In this document: positions 43,986 to 52,611 of the stretch, piece after piece
Layout: every line of letters starts with the position of its first letter
Numbering within the stretch: position 1 is the first letter of the stretch
Origin: Elusimicrobiota bacterium
Lineage (GTDB): Bacteria; CG03; SLGR01; PWQF01
Length of the DNA: 64,000 nucleotides
Reading direction: 5' to 3'
NCBI GenBank assembly: GCA_003557485.1
Contig: PWOI01000130.1
Location: 4,938-68,937, forward strand
Position numbers and translations under genes: made by a program
Notes under the pieces: generated by a model
What the model was told of the DNA's origin: nothing
The model's database searches: none
The model's input: only the letters and a program-made list of their open reading frames with translations

Positions 43986-44038
43986 TTAATAATGCTAATA
44001 GTTGGAAAGGATAAAAATCAACTGCAATAGAAGGAGTA

Positions 44039-45184
44039 TCAGAGGCGGGGCTTTTTGCGGGAAGGCCGGTATTTTATCTTTTTGAAATTATCTTTATTCA
44101 TATCCGACACTTTTTTTATTTCCTCAAACTTTTCTTTTTCACCGGATGAGACAAAAGAAACTGATACTCCCTCTTCCCCCATACGGGCAGTACGGCCGCT
44201 CCTGTGTATATAAATTTCCGCGTTCTGCGACACTTCGTAGTTTATGATATGGCTGACATTTTGAACATCTATACCCCTTGCCATTACATCCGTTGTTATA
44301 ATAAATTTTATCTTTCTGTTGCGGAAACTTCTCAATATTTTTTCGCGCTGATGCTGTTTTAATCCTCCGTGAAGAAAATCTGTTCCGCCAACAAATTCTT
44401 TAATTTTTTTTGCCAGCTGTTCGGCCCTGCGGCGCGTATTGCAGAAAATAATTGCCTGGGATATATCCTCCTGAGCAAGAAACTCCCTAAGTGCCTTTTC
44501 CTTGTCCCTGCTGCTAACACTTACCATACAGTGGTTGAGGTTTTCGGGCTGGGCCCGCCTGCCGGTAAGCTTTACGTGTTCGGCTTCTTTAAGGTACTTT
44601 CTGGCAAGTTTTTTTATGGGAGGAGGCATTGTAGCTGAAAAAAACAGGGTCTGATGCCGGTGTATCATACACTTTCTTATAAAATCAATGTCCTCAATAA
44701 ACCCCATTTTCATCATTTCATCGGCTTCATCTATGACAAAGGTTTTTACGCTGTCCAGCGGGAACTGCCTGTTATACATAATATCGGTCAGTCTGCCGGG
44801 TGTAGCAACAAGTATATGGACTCCGTCTCTCAGCTTTGCCATCTGTATGTCTATGTCAAATCCGCCGTAAACGACAAAAGCCTTAACTCCGTAAGGTTTT
44901 CCTATAGAGGAAACCTCATTAAGATACTGTATGGCCAGCTCACGAGTCGGTGTAAGAATAAGCGCCTGAATATCGTTTACTTTTCTGTCCACCAACTGGA
45001 CCAGCGGTACCGCACAGGCGGCGGTTTTACCCGAACCGGTTTCCGCCTGCCCTATAAGATCCTTTCCTTCAAGTATGAAGGGGATTGTTTTTTCCTGAAT
45101 GGGCGTAGGAGTAACATACCCGATACTTTTCAGTATAGAGTCTATTTCATCATTTATTCCGAGTTTTTTAAAACTGTCATTCAT
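44039..45184 (-). CDS. DEAD-box ATP-dependent RNA helicase
   Basis: 381 residues. All helicase motifs are visible: Q-motif (GYVTPTPIQ), AETGSGKT, PTRELA, GG, TPGRL, DEAD, SAT, IIFCNTRR, ARGIDVQ and HRSGRTARMG. A short basic tail (KIKYRPSRKKPRL) ends the protein, as in RhlE/DeaD-like minimal helicases. I chose ATG 45184; a TTG at 45196 with AGGAG just before it is an alternative. It unwinds RNA in ribosome assembly or cold adaptation. Confidence 0.93.
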   Translation of the reverse strand: MNDSFKKLGINDEIDSILKSIGYVTPTPIQEKTIPFILEGKDLIGQAETGSGKTAACAVPLVQLVDRKVNDIQALILTPTRELAIQYLNEVSSIGKPYGVKAFVVYGGFDIDIQMAKLRDGVHILVATPGRLTDIMYNRQFPLDSVKTFVIDEADEMMKMGFIEDIDFIRKCMIHRHQTLFFSATMPPPIKKLARKYLKEAEHVKLTGRRAQPENLNHCMVSVSSRDKEKALREFLAQEDISQAIIFCNTRRRAEQLAKKIKEFVGGTDFLHGGLKQHQREKILRSFRNRKIKFIITTDVMARGIDVQNVSHIINYEVSQNAEIYIHRSGRTARMGEEGVSVSFVSSGEKEKFEEIKKVSDMNKDNFKKIKYRPSRKKPRL

Positions 45185-45305
45185 CTTTTGATACAATACT
45201 CCTGATTAATATTTTGATTATTCCGTCCGATACGGCCGGGGGGATATCAGGCGGTATAAGTAATAATAACAAAATTGAAGGCTTTACGCAATGAGATACG
45301 TCAAT

Positions 45306-45335
45306 TTGACAACTCTTTCGCATATCATTTACTAT
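45306..45335 (+). promoter_or_regulatory. Promoter upstream of the RF-like gene
   Basis: TTGACA (45306-45311), 18 bases, TACTAT (45330-45335). The predicted start is the A of the ATG at 45342. Confidence 0.55.
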
Positions 45336-45341
45336 ATCTAT

Positions 45342-45428
45342 ATGAATCCTTCTTTTTTAAAAAAATTTAATTCGCCGGGCCGGCAAAAAAGCACTAAATC
45401 CCAAGCAAGCGTAACGGATCCGCATTAA
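45342..45428 (+). CDS. Possible 28-residue leader ORF
   Basis: A short open frame (MNPSFLKKFNSPG..., 28 residues, basic) begins exactly at the predicted transcription start of the promoter at 45306-45335 and stops one base before the RF-like ATG (TAA-A-ATG). That gene has no clear ribosome site of its own, so the short frame may serve to bring ribosomes to it. It may also be chance. Confidence 0.38.
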   Translation: MNPSFLKKFNSPGRQKSTKSQASVTDPH

Positions 45429-45429
45429 A

Positions 45430-45855
45430 ATGGGCAAATTCGGAGTCAGCCAGGCAAAAGAGAAGAAACTTCTTGAAAAAATGCGCCGTTACAAAATACG
45501 GGAGAAAGATCTGAAGGAGAATTTTATATCCGCTGCAAAAAAAGGCGGGACAAAAACCAATAAAACCTCCAGCGGAGTCTACTTGAAGCATCTGCCTACC
45601 GGCACGGAGGTCAAATGTTCCTCCAGCCGGTCCAGGCCTGTAAACAGGTTCCTTGCCAGGAGACGCCTTGCCGATAAGATAGAAAACGCGGTAGAAGGCA
45701 GAAAATCACGGCTACAGAAAAAAATTGAAAAGATACGGAGACAAAAAAGAAAACGATCCAAACGGGCAAAAGAAAAAATCCTTCGCGAAAAAAAAATAAA
45801 CGCGGAGAAGAAATCTCTGAGAGGAAAAGTTAAATATGATGAAAATAAAACTTAA
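45430..45855 (+). CDS. Peptide-chain-release-factor-like protein with degenerate GGQ
   Basis: 141 residues. The middle matches the RF-1 catalytic domain of ArfB/YaeJ-type rescue factors: TKTNKTSSGVYLKHLPTGTEVKCSSSRSRPVNRFLARRRL. The universal GGQ is changed to Gly39-Gly40-Thr41. The C-terminal 45 residues are very basic, like the tail of ArfB that enters the mRNA channel. If the Gln is truly missing, peptidyl hydrolysis should be weak; a binding or regulatory role is possible. It overlaps tspO by 20 bases. Confidence 0.8.
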   Translation: MGKFGVSQAKEKKLLEKMRRYKIREKDLKENFISAAKKGGTKTNKTSSGVYLKHLPTGTEVKCSSSRSRPVNRFLARRRLADKIENAVEGRKSRLQKKIEKIRRQKRKRSKRAKEKILREKKINAEKKSLRGKVKYDENKT

Positions 45856-46309
45856 CTATTTTACTGTCCCGCTTGTAACAATTGCCGTAGCGGTATCGGG
45901 AAGCTACTTCACGTCACTGGGCCTCAACGGGTGGTATGATCAGCTTTCTAAGCCCGGGTGGACGCCCGGAGGAGGATTTATAGGCGCAATGTGGACCTTC
46001 CTTTATATTCTTGTAACAATAGTAGTCCTAGGTTTTGTTAACCGTCACCGGCAGGCAGGCCGCTACAGTATAATAATAGCTTTTTTCATAGTAAACGCCG
46101 TTCTCAACGCTACCTGGTCCCTTATATTCTTCTCAATGAATCTAACGGGCCTGGCACTACTGTGGATAATACTGCTTAACCTGACAATAATATACCTTAT
46201 AATACTTATATGGCCATATTCTAAACTTCTCGCTGCGGGTCTTATTCCCTATGCCGCCTGGGTATCGGTTGCGGGAACCCTCAACTATATGATCTGGGTA
46301 ATGAACTGA
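45836..46309 (+). CDS. tspO: TspO/MBR-family membrane protein
   Basis: 157 residues with five membrane helices. WYDQLSKPGWTPGGGFIGAMWTFLY and NATWSLIFF are diagnostic of the TspO family, which binds porphyrins and handles oxidative or porphyrin stress. Two ATGs in a row (45836, 45839). The gene overlaps the RF-like gene by 20 bases. Confidence 0.93.
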   Translation: MMKIKLNYFTVPLVTIAVAVSGSYFTSLGLNGWYDQLSKPGWTPGGGFIGAMWTFLYILVTIVVLGFVNRHRQAGRYSIIIAFFIVNAVLNATWSLIFFSMNLTGLALLWIILLNLTIIYLIILIWPYSKLLAAGLIPYAAWVSVAGTLNYMIWVMN

Positions 46310-46316
46310 TAATTAG

Positions 46317-47840
46317 ATGGAAAAAGTAATAGACATTACCGTAGCTCCGGAACGTATTAACGACTACGGTTACATAAAAAAAATTGCCCTTGAAAAGGCG
46401 GGCTTACCGAACGGCCGTATAAAAATTCTTAAGAGATCCGTAGACGCAAGGCACAAACCCGTATACCGTATTAAAGCAGCCATCTATACCGGAAAGCTTC
46501 CGGAACCAGAACCGCCCGCTGTATTTAAAAATACAGAGGATGCGAAACCTGTCTTTATAGCGGGCGCCGGACCGGCAGGCCTTTTTGCGGCGCTTCAGCT
46601 GCTTATACTGGGAGTAAAGCCCGTAATATTTGAGAGGGGCAAAGATGTGGATTCAAGAAAAAAAGACATAAAAGACCTTGAACTCTCCAACAGCCTCAAG
46701 GCCGATTCCAATTACTGTTTCGGTGAGGGCGGTGCGGGGGCCTTCAGCGACGGCAAACTCTATACAAGAGCGGTAAAGCGCGGCAGCCCCCGACAGGTTC
46801 TTGACCTGCTGGTAAAGCACGGAGCTTCTCCGGAAATACTGATAGACTCCAGGCCCCATATCGGCTCAGACGCCCTACCGGAAGTAATAAAATCAATAAG
46901 GAAAACAATTATAGGCCACGGCGGAGAGATAAACTTCAATTCATATATATCTTCACTGACTGTAAAAGAAGAAAAACTTGTCTCGGTAACTATAAACGAA
47001 AAAGAAAAAATCCCCTGCAGCGCCCTAATACTTGCAACCGGACATTCTGCCGCCTCGACTTACAGGATGCTCCACAATCAGGGTATAACTCTTGAATCCA
47101 AGCCGTTTGCAGTAGGTGTAAGGGTAGAGCACAGACAGCAGGTTATAGATTCTATACAGTACGGCTCTTCTCCCAGGCCGGAAGGGTTGCCCCCCGCCTC
47201 CTATGTGCTCAAAAGTTCTTTTAAGGGAAGGGGCGTATATTCCTTCTGTATGTGCCCGGGCGGAATGATCATCCCGTCTTCTACATCAGAAAGAGAGCTG
47301 GTTTTAAACGGCATGTCTCCTTCAGGAAGAAATCTACCTTTTGCCAATGCGGCAATAGTAACCCAGGTATCGGCAGAAGATTTCGGCAACGGTGTATTTG
47401 CGGGCCTTGAGTTCCGGGAAAAACTTGAGAGCGACGCTTTTAATATAACAGAGAGCCTTACCGCGCCGGCGCAGAGACTTGCAGATTTTGTAAACGGGAA
47501 AAAATCAGAAACACTGCCGGAATCCTCTTATCCACCGGGGATAACAAGTTTTCCCCTGGCCGAACTCTTTCCCGGATACGTCACCCAGGCGTTGATAAAA
47601 GGATTTAAAGACTTTTCGAGCAAAATGAAAGGATTTCTTACACAGGAAGCAGTTCTTCTTGCCCCGGAGACCAGAACAAGCTCGCCGGTCAGGATTCCCA
47701 GAAACAAAACTACGTTGATGCATCCCGTGGCAGAAGGGCTCTTTCCCTGCGGCGAGGGGGCGGGGTATTCAGGCGGAATACTTTCGTCTGCGCTGGACGG
47801 AATAAAATGCGCCCTTGCCGCGCAAGCTTTTATCCAATAA
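46317..47840 (+). CDS. NAD(P)/FAD-dependent dehydrogenase (COG2509 type)
   Basis: 507 residues. An N-terminal ferredoxin-like region (1-75) precedes the FAD-binding GAGPAGLFAALQLL, then GGAGAFSDGKLYTR, ILATGHSA and a late PCGEGAGYSGGI, the order seen in the COG2509 'uncharacterised FAD-dependent dehydrogenase' group. Substrate unknown. It starts 7 bases after tspO and probably shares its transcript. Confidence 0.88.
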   Translation: MEKVIDITVAPERINDYGYIKKIALEKAGLPNGRIKILKRSVDARHKPVYRIKAAIYTGKLPEPEPPAVFKNTEDAKPVFIAGAGPAGLFAALQLLILGVKPVIFERGKDVDSRKKDIKDLELSNSLKADSNYCFGEGGAGAFSDGKLYTRAVKRGSPRQVLDLLVKHGASPEILIDSRPHIGSDALPEVIKSIRKTIIGHGGEINFNSYISSLTVKEEKLVSVTINEKEKIPCSALILATGHSAASTYRMLHNQGITLESKPFAVGVRVEHRQQVIDSIQYGSSPRPEGLPPASYVLKSSFKGRGVYSFCMCPGGMIIPSSTSERELVLNGMSPSGRNLPFANAAIVTQVSAEDFGNGVFAGLEFREKLESDAFNITESLTAPAQRLADFVNGKKSETLPESSYPPGITSFPLAELFPGYVTQALIKGFKDFSSKMKGFLTQEAVLLAPETRTSSPVRIPRNKTTLMHPVAEGLFPCGEGAGYSGGILSSALDGIKCALAAQAFIQ

Positions 47841-47909
47841 CCTCTCCTGAAATTAACCGATAATAACCAATGCCAGCCAGGGTATAAAATCTCTCCCGTT
47901 TTTAACTGA

Positions 47910-48389
47910 TTAGAACCTGCGCGTGACCCCTGCCCTGAAAATAGGATTCCTTGCCGGAGAATTTTTGTCAATAGCAAGGTCGTAAAGGATCATTGCGTAA
48001 GCCTGTGTTTTAGGATCAAGGTTCTGCCTGTAGCCCGCGCCGACAGGAAACGATACCACCCATCTGCGGTCATCCTGGTCGGCGGGCCTGCCTATATTTG
48101 TAAGCTGCACCTCGCTGTGCGCATAGACATTCCTGAGCAGGGTAACCTGAAGGTAAGTCCTGCCGCCATATGTGTACCTAACGCGGTCATACCTGTCAGT
48201 ATAGGAGTAAAAAGCGCCTACTCCAACGTCAAGGATATTGTAACGGTAACCTATAACCGGTGAAACCTCAGCGTAAAAACCCCTGTCGTCCACATGTCCG
48301 CTTATAGACCCTCCGGTATAAACATACCCGTGGACAGCAGACGCTGCAAAAAGACAGCCGCCAATAACCAGTAAAGTAATTTTCTTCAT
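47910..48389 (-). CDS. Small outer-membrane beta-barrel protein
   Basis: 159 residues. Signal peptide 1-21, many aromatic-rich strands (YTDRYDRVRYTYGGRTYLQV) and an end in GVTRRF. AGGAGG lies before the ATG. The closing segment SPARNPIFRAGV resembles the barrel at 41631-42140. Function unknown. Confidence 0.7.
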   Translation of the reverse strand: MKKITLLVIGGCLFAASAVHGYVYTGGSISGHVDDRGFYAEVSPVIGYRYNILDVGVGAFYSYTDRYDRVRYTYGGRTYLQVTLLRNVYAHSEVQLTNIGRPADQDDRRWVVSFPVGAGYRQNLDPKTQAYAMILYDLAIDKNSPARNPIFRAGVTRRF

Positions 48390-48479
48390 AAAACAACCTC
48401 CTGAAAAACAACCGGTCCCGGTTTCAATATACTATATTTCCTCTCCGGCGCGCAAACATTATAAACATTTTCGGAAGTT

Positions 48480-48977
48480 TTAAGATTTAATGAAAATTTC
48501 GAATCTTTCCTTTTTTGCTTTACATACAGGACAGACATCCGGCGGAGTTTTCCTTGCGCATAGATAACCGCACACCTTACATCTCCACACATCTATAGAA
48601 ACTCCTGATACTTTGTTTGCTTTAAGTTCCTTTTTATGTCCTCTCCGCTCCGGAACAGGTTTTAGCTCCTTTTTACCGTTAACCACTTCTTCTGACACAT
48701 AAAGGGCGCAGTAGCAGGCCCCGTATTGAGAAATATCGTCATCCCGGTAATCACAGGGACATATTATATCAATATCTTTTTCCCTGGAACCTCCGGAGAG
48801 GCGGCAGGGGCAGGAACTGTAGCCATAACGTTTGCTGTTTACAATAAGTCCTTCAACTAGATTATCGGTAAACTCACTGTCAGGGTTTAAGTAATACCCT
48901 GATTTATCCGCGTCTCGATGAAGTTGTTTTCTGTATTGTTTTATTTCGCTTCCAGATACTTCTATCGAAGGTTTCAT
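48480..48977 (-). CDS. Ferredoxin:thioredoxin reductase catalytic domain fused to rubredoxin
   Basis: 165 residues. Cys56/58 (CPC), Cys73/75 (CPC) and Cys88/90 (CYC) are the [4Fe-4S] and redox-disulfide cysteines of the FTR catalytic subunit. After a Lys-rich linker, Cys133, 136, 149 and 152 form a rubredoxin domain. FTR passes single electrons from ferredoxin to a disulfide; the fused rubredoxin could replace ferredoxin as donor. It overlaps the glutaredoxin gene by 4 bases, naming the likely electron acceptor. Confidence 0.93.
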   Translation of the reverse strand: MKPSIEVSGSEIKQYRKQLHRDADKSGYYLNPDSEFTDNLVEGLIVNSKRYGYSSCPCRLSGGSREKDIDIICPCDYRDDDISQYGACYCALYVSEEVVNGKKELKPVPERRGHKKELKANKVSGVSIDVWRCKVCGYLCARKTPPDVCPVCKAKKERFEIFIKS

Positions 48978-49228
48978 TTTGAAAGTTCGCGCTCAAATCC
49001 ATCGGTATCAAAACCCATAACTACAACACCATCAATAACAACCATAGGGAACCCTTTCTGAGTACTATGCTGCTTCATCTCTGCCTTTGCCTTTGAAGAT
49101 TCCGGATCTTCAAGAAGATCTACAAATACATGATCAAATTCACATTCTTTCTCTTTAAAGTAGTCAAGCGTTTTTTTACACCAGATACACGTGCTGAGGG
49201 CATATATTTTTATCTCTTTATTCTTCAT
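48974..49228 (-). CDS. Glutaredoxin-like thiol oxidoreductase
   Basis: 84 residues from the ATG at 49228 (GGGAGG upstream; an in-frame TTG at 49240 would include that site). Redox motif CIWC near residue 15, then KGFPMVVIDG and GFDTDGF, a thioredoxin-fold glutaredoxin of the NrdH/Grx type seen in anaerobes. Its gene lies between the rubrerythrin-type gene and the FTR gene, so it probably takes electrons from FTR. Confidence 0.9.
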   Translation of the reverse strand: MKNKEIKIYALSTCIWCKKTLDYFKEKECEFDHVFVDLLEDPESSKAKAEMKQHSTQKGFPMVVIDGVVVMGFDTDGFERELSK

Positions 49229-49240
49229 ATTACCTCCCAA

Positions 49241-49750
49241 TCAATCTTTTGAAAAATCAAGATGGTCTATCTCAATTTCCACAAGGGCTTCAAATATCTC
49301 TTTTACCCTGGGGTCGGCTGCCTCGCCGGCTGCTTTTTTGTAAAACTCTATAGCCCTTGTTTCCCTATCATGGGATTCTTTTAGGTTTTCAGCCTTACTT
49401 GAGTGGCAGCTTTCTTTTACTTCCGGCACTTCTTTAAGTTTAAGTATTTTTCTCCATATACTCGCATGCTCGGCTTCCACTTTACCGAGAGCCTTAAAAA
49501 GCAGTTTCATTTCAGTTTCTTCCGAGGCCCCGGATGCGCAGGAATAAAACGCAGCGTTACTGAGTTCTACCTGCAGCGCGCGCTCGGCGTTTGCCCTGTC
49601 GGTATCATTGAGATCAACATCAAACTCGGCAACTGCAGATGAAGCTTCCTTTATATAATTTATGTGGGCGCCGCAGAACGGGCAGTTAGCAGGCGCAGAC
49701 TCGCCTATATAAGGATCACCGCAAATTTCACATCTGAACAACTTAACCAT
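49241..49750 (-). CDS. Rubrerythrin-like protein with N-terminal rubredoxin
   Basis: 169 residues. Rubredoxin domain first (Cys7, 10, 23, 26), then a ferritin-like diiron domain (ERALQVELSNAAFY, KVEAEHASIW, DRETRAIEFY, EIEIDHLDF). Domain order is reversed compared with the rbr at 21499-22074, as in 'reverse rubrerythrins' that reduce peroxide or oxygen. It heads an operon with glutaredoxin and FTR. AAGGAG precedes the ATG. Confidence 0.9.
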   Translation of the reverse strand: MVKLFRCEICGDPYIGESAPANCPFCGAHINYIKEASSAVAEFDVDLNDTDRANAERALQVELSNAAFYSCASGASEETEMKLLFKALGKVEAEHASIWRKILKLKEVPEVKESCHSSKAENLKESHDRETRAIEFYKKAAGEAADPRVKEIFEALVEIEIDHLDFSKD

Positions 49751-49820
49751 ATTCTTCTCCTTTCATTACAACAACTACAACGATATTTTTATATATAATT
49801 TTACCCTTGCGGGCAAATAC

Positions 49821-50855
49821 TCATAGAAACGATCTGCAGAAAGAAATTACAGTTCCGTACCTGTTTTTATCCGGCATTATTGATGACAGAATTTCTTTAG
49901 CCTTGCCGGATAGATCTTTAATCTCTTTTTCAGCGCGTTCGATACTGCCTGATTTTATATATAGACGCACCATATTGCGGCAGTCTTCAACTGAAGGGTT
50001 TTCAAGCGACAAAAACTTACGGACACCCTCTTTGGCCCCGCTGTATCCGGACACATAGGTATAATGCATAAGCATTGTTTTCTTTTTACTCATGAGGTCC
50101 TCGTAAGGCTCACGGCCCTTTATGTTTTCGGTTATGTCTATTATATCGTCTCTAATCTGAAAAGCTGTTCCCATAAGGCGGCCCCCGGTAAAAATCTCTT
50201 CCCTGTCATTTTCAGGGGCTCCTGCCAGAATTGCGCCCGCCAGCATAGGGCAGGCAAAAGTATACCTTGCAGACTTGTAATCATATATTTTTAAAATATC
50301 CTCTCTATTTAAATCCTCAATTTTTTCGCTCTCATAAACAAGTTCGCTGAATTCTCCAATCCCGGTTAAGAAGGCCGCTTTCATAACTTCATCGGCAGCA
50401 AGACATTTAAGCGAAGGGTTAGCCCCGGCTTCCATAAAAAGTTTTAAACCCATACCGTACAGAATATCTCCGGCTACAATTGCGAGATCTTTTCCTTTTT
50501 GACTGTCTCTCTTTCCGGAAACTTTATTAAGAAGGAGATGCATCGCCTTACCTCCCCGCCGGCAATCGGCTTTATCAACTATGTCGTCGTGTATAAGGGC
50601 GCATGCGTGAAGAAGTTCAAGCCCTGCAGCAGCAGGAATAACTTTTTCTATAGAATCTGAAGAATATGCCTGCCAGGAGAGAATAAGAAGTATGGAGCGT
50701 ATCATTTTGCTTTCCCTGCTCAAAAAATCTTCAATGGCGCCATATAGTTTTTCTATGTGTTTATCTTTTCCGTGCACGGCGCGGGTTTCATCAAGAAAAT
50801 CAAAAATATTTTCCCTGATTAACGCTGACAGTTTTATATAGTAATTACTATTCAC
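49821..50855 (-). CDS. Polyprenyl diphosphate synthase
   Basis: 344 residues. First aspartate-rich motif IHDDIVDKADCRRGG (DDxxD type), second IRDDIIDI, with the usual isoprenoid synthase pattern between. Makes the long prenyl chain, in the cytoplasm. Its start overlaps the MenA-like gene by 4 bases, so the chain is probably used for a quinone. Confidence 0.88.
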   Translation of the reverse strand: MNSNYYIKLSALIRENIFDFLDETRAVHGKDKHIEKLYGAIEDFLSRESKMIRSILLILSWQAYSSDSIEKVIPAAAGLELLHACALIHDDIVDKADCRRGGKAMHLLLNKVSGKRDSQKGKDLAIVAGDILYGMGLKLFMEAGANPSLKCLAADEVMKAAFLTGIGEFSELVYESEKIEDLNREDILKIYDYKSARYTFACPMLAGAILAGAPENDREEIFTGGRLMGTAFQIRDDIIDITENIKGREPYEDLMSKKKTMLMHYTYVSGYSGAKEGVRKFLSLENPSVEDCRNMVRLYIKSGSIERAEKEIKDLSGKAKEILSSIMPDKNRYGTVISFCRSFL

Positions 50856-51751
50856 ATTAAGGCACCAAGGAAAAAAGAAAAAGCGATAATAGTGTTGACC
50901 CCGGCATATATTTGAAGTGTTTTTAAATCTATGGTATCAAGATGTTTTTCTCTCTTTTTCAATATCTTTGAATATTTCACGGCAGCCGGAATAAAAATTA
51001 ATGATATAAGGGAAAGTAGAGGATAGTATCCCAGCACTGCCATAATAATTATCCATATAAACACTGAAAAAAGAACAGATGCATAAATATAAGAAGCTTT
51101 TTCTAAACCGGTTCTAATCGGCATCGTTTTTATCCCGGCCGCCCGGTCTTTGTCAATATCCCTTATATTATTGGATATAAGAACCGCTGTTATAAGCAGG
51201 CCCGGAGGCAAAGATGCGGCAATGGCGACAAATGAAAGTTCTCCGGTAAGAGCAAGGTAAATACCTGACCCCAGAAGAGGCCCCATAAAAAGAAGTATCA
51301 TTATTTCACCTGCACCCCGGTATTTATAGGCAAGAGGCGGACCTGTATATGAATATCCTCCGGCAAAACCCAAAACACCCAGCACAAAAAGTAAAAATCC
51401 TCTGTAAAATGAAAGTATAACAAGGCACCCGAAACCCAAGGCAAATGTTAAAATCATAAAAATTAAAACTTGGCCGGCGGATACCTCCCCGGATGCCAGT
51501 GGATGTACTCTGTCATACTTTGCAGGCAGATCAACCCCTCTTCTGAAATCAAAGTATTCATTTACAAGATTTACAAAAAAATGAAGACAGGCTACCCCAA
51601 AAAGTATAACCGGAAAAAGAACCCAAGCCGCAGCTGCGTTCAGGTAAGCAGCAACACCTGCAGCTATAGCGGCAGGAATAAGAGAGGAAATAAGAAAGTT
51701 AGCCCTGGCGGCTTTAAAAAAAACAGGTAACCGCAAGGTTCTAGTTTTCAT
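50852..51751 (-). CDS. UbiA/MenA-family prenyltransferase
   Basis: 299 residues, about nine helices. NLVNEYFDFRRGVD is the first Asp-rich motif (NxxxDxxxGxD) and NNIRDIDKDRAAGIKTMPIRTG the second, both close to MenA, which joins a prenyl chain to 1,4-dihydroxy-2-naphthoate for menaquinone. Other UbiA-family functions cannot be excluded as no other men genes are in the window. ATG 51751 chosen; GTG 51760 is possible. Confidence 0.85.
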   Translation of the reverse strand: MKTRTLRLPVFFKAARANFLISSLIPAAIAAGVAAYLNAAAAWVLFPVILFGVACLHFFVNLVNEYFDFRRGVDLPAKYDRVHPLASGEVSAGQVLIFMILTFALGFGCLVILSFYRGFLLFVLGVLGFAGGYSYTGPPLAYKYRGAGEIMILLFMGPLLGSGIYLALTGELSFVAIAASLPPGLLITAVLISNNIRDIDKDRAAGIKTMPIRTGLEKASYIYASVLFSVFIWIIIMAVLGYYPLLSLISLIFIPAAVKYSKILKKREKHLDTIDLKTLQIYAGVNTIIAFSFFLGALM

Positions 51752-52610
51752 TTCTTTCACCCTTAAGTATATTTATTTCTTTTATTATACGGTTCCCGGG
51801 GTCAAGAATCTCGGCTTGGGCAGCATATTTCTCATACAATTCAAAATTCCCTTTGATAAAATATAATTTGGCAATTGTGGCATGAATATCGGCGAAACCA
51901 GGATCTTTTGCCAAAGCATCGTAAAGATATTTTTTAGCTTTAGTTATATCCCTTCCGGCTAAACGCGGGGCCATCAAATAATAACTGCCCCAGGCAAACA
52001 ACACCCCCGGATAGTCAGGATCCAGTTCTCTGGCCTGACGCAGATGGCTGCGGGCGGCAAGTCCTCTTGAAATTCTTCCGAAAACAAAAGATTCCATAGC
52101 TGCAGACCCCATTGCTCCACCGGCAATCAGGTGGGCCCTTATCAGGTTTGCCCTGTCTGTTTTCTCTTCCATAGATATAATCCGACGGGCAAGGCGTACC
52201 GCCTGCGTATAATTGCCTTTCTCGAAGTGTATGTATGCCTTAGTTACCAGGGCGGGTGCAAAATCAGGTTTTTTTTCCAGAACATCTTCCAGAAGAGCAA
52301 TGCTTTCAGAAAAAAGCCTGCGGCGCCTGTATATTTCTGCAATTCCCCATTGCGTTTCAGGTGAATTTTCTGTGAGTTCTGCCGTTATCCTAAACCATTT
52401 TTCGGCTTCATCATCAAGCCGCCTGGTCAGAAGGTTCACTGCAAGCATATATGCGGCCGGCGCAGAATAAGGATAAGTTGAAATATTGAGTTCAGCATCC
52501 TGATACTTATACACATGGTTATGTATTTCAATCCATTCAAAGTTCCCGGCCAATGCCCCAGAAACAAAAATTGAGCTGCAAAAAATGAAAAAAAACAGGA
52601 ACTTTTTTAT
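51741..52610 (-). CDS. Secreted TPR protein with probable ATA start
   Basis: 289 residues from ATA at 52610. The first 22 residues (KKFLFFFIFCSSIFVSGALA) make a clear signal peptide, followed by three or more tetratricopeptide repeats (YRRRRLFSESIALLEDVLEKKPDFAPA, HFEKGNYTQAVRLARR). With standard start codons the frame would begin at TTG 52553, inside the cleavage site. GGAG (52618-52621) lies seven bases before ATA, and the previous stop is one base away. A base-calling error or other near-cognate start remains possible. Likely a periplasmic scaffold. Confidence 0.72.
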   Translation of the reverse strand: MKKFLFFFIFCSSIFVSGALAGNFEWIEIHNHVYKYQDAELNISTYPYSAPAAYMLAVNLLTRRLDDEAEKWFRITAELTENSPETQWGIAEIYRRRRLFSESIALLEDVLEKKPDFAPALVTKAYIHFEKGNYTQAVRLARRIISMEEKTDRANLIRAHLIAGGAMGSAAMESFVFGRISRGLAARSHLRQARELDPDYPGVLFAWGSYYLMAPRLAGRDITKAKKYLYDALAKDPGFADIHATIAKLYFIKGNFELYEKYAAQAEILDPGNRIIKEINILKGERNEN

Positions 52611-52611
52611 A

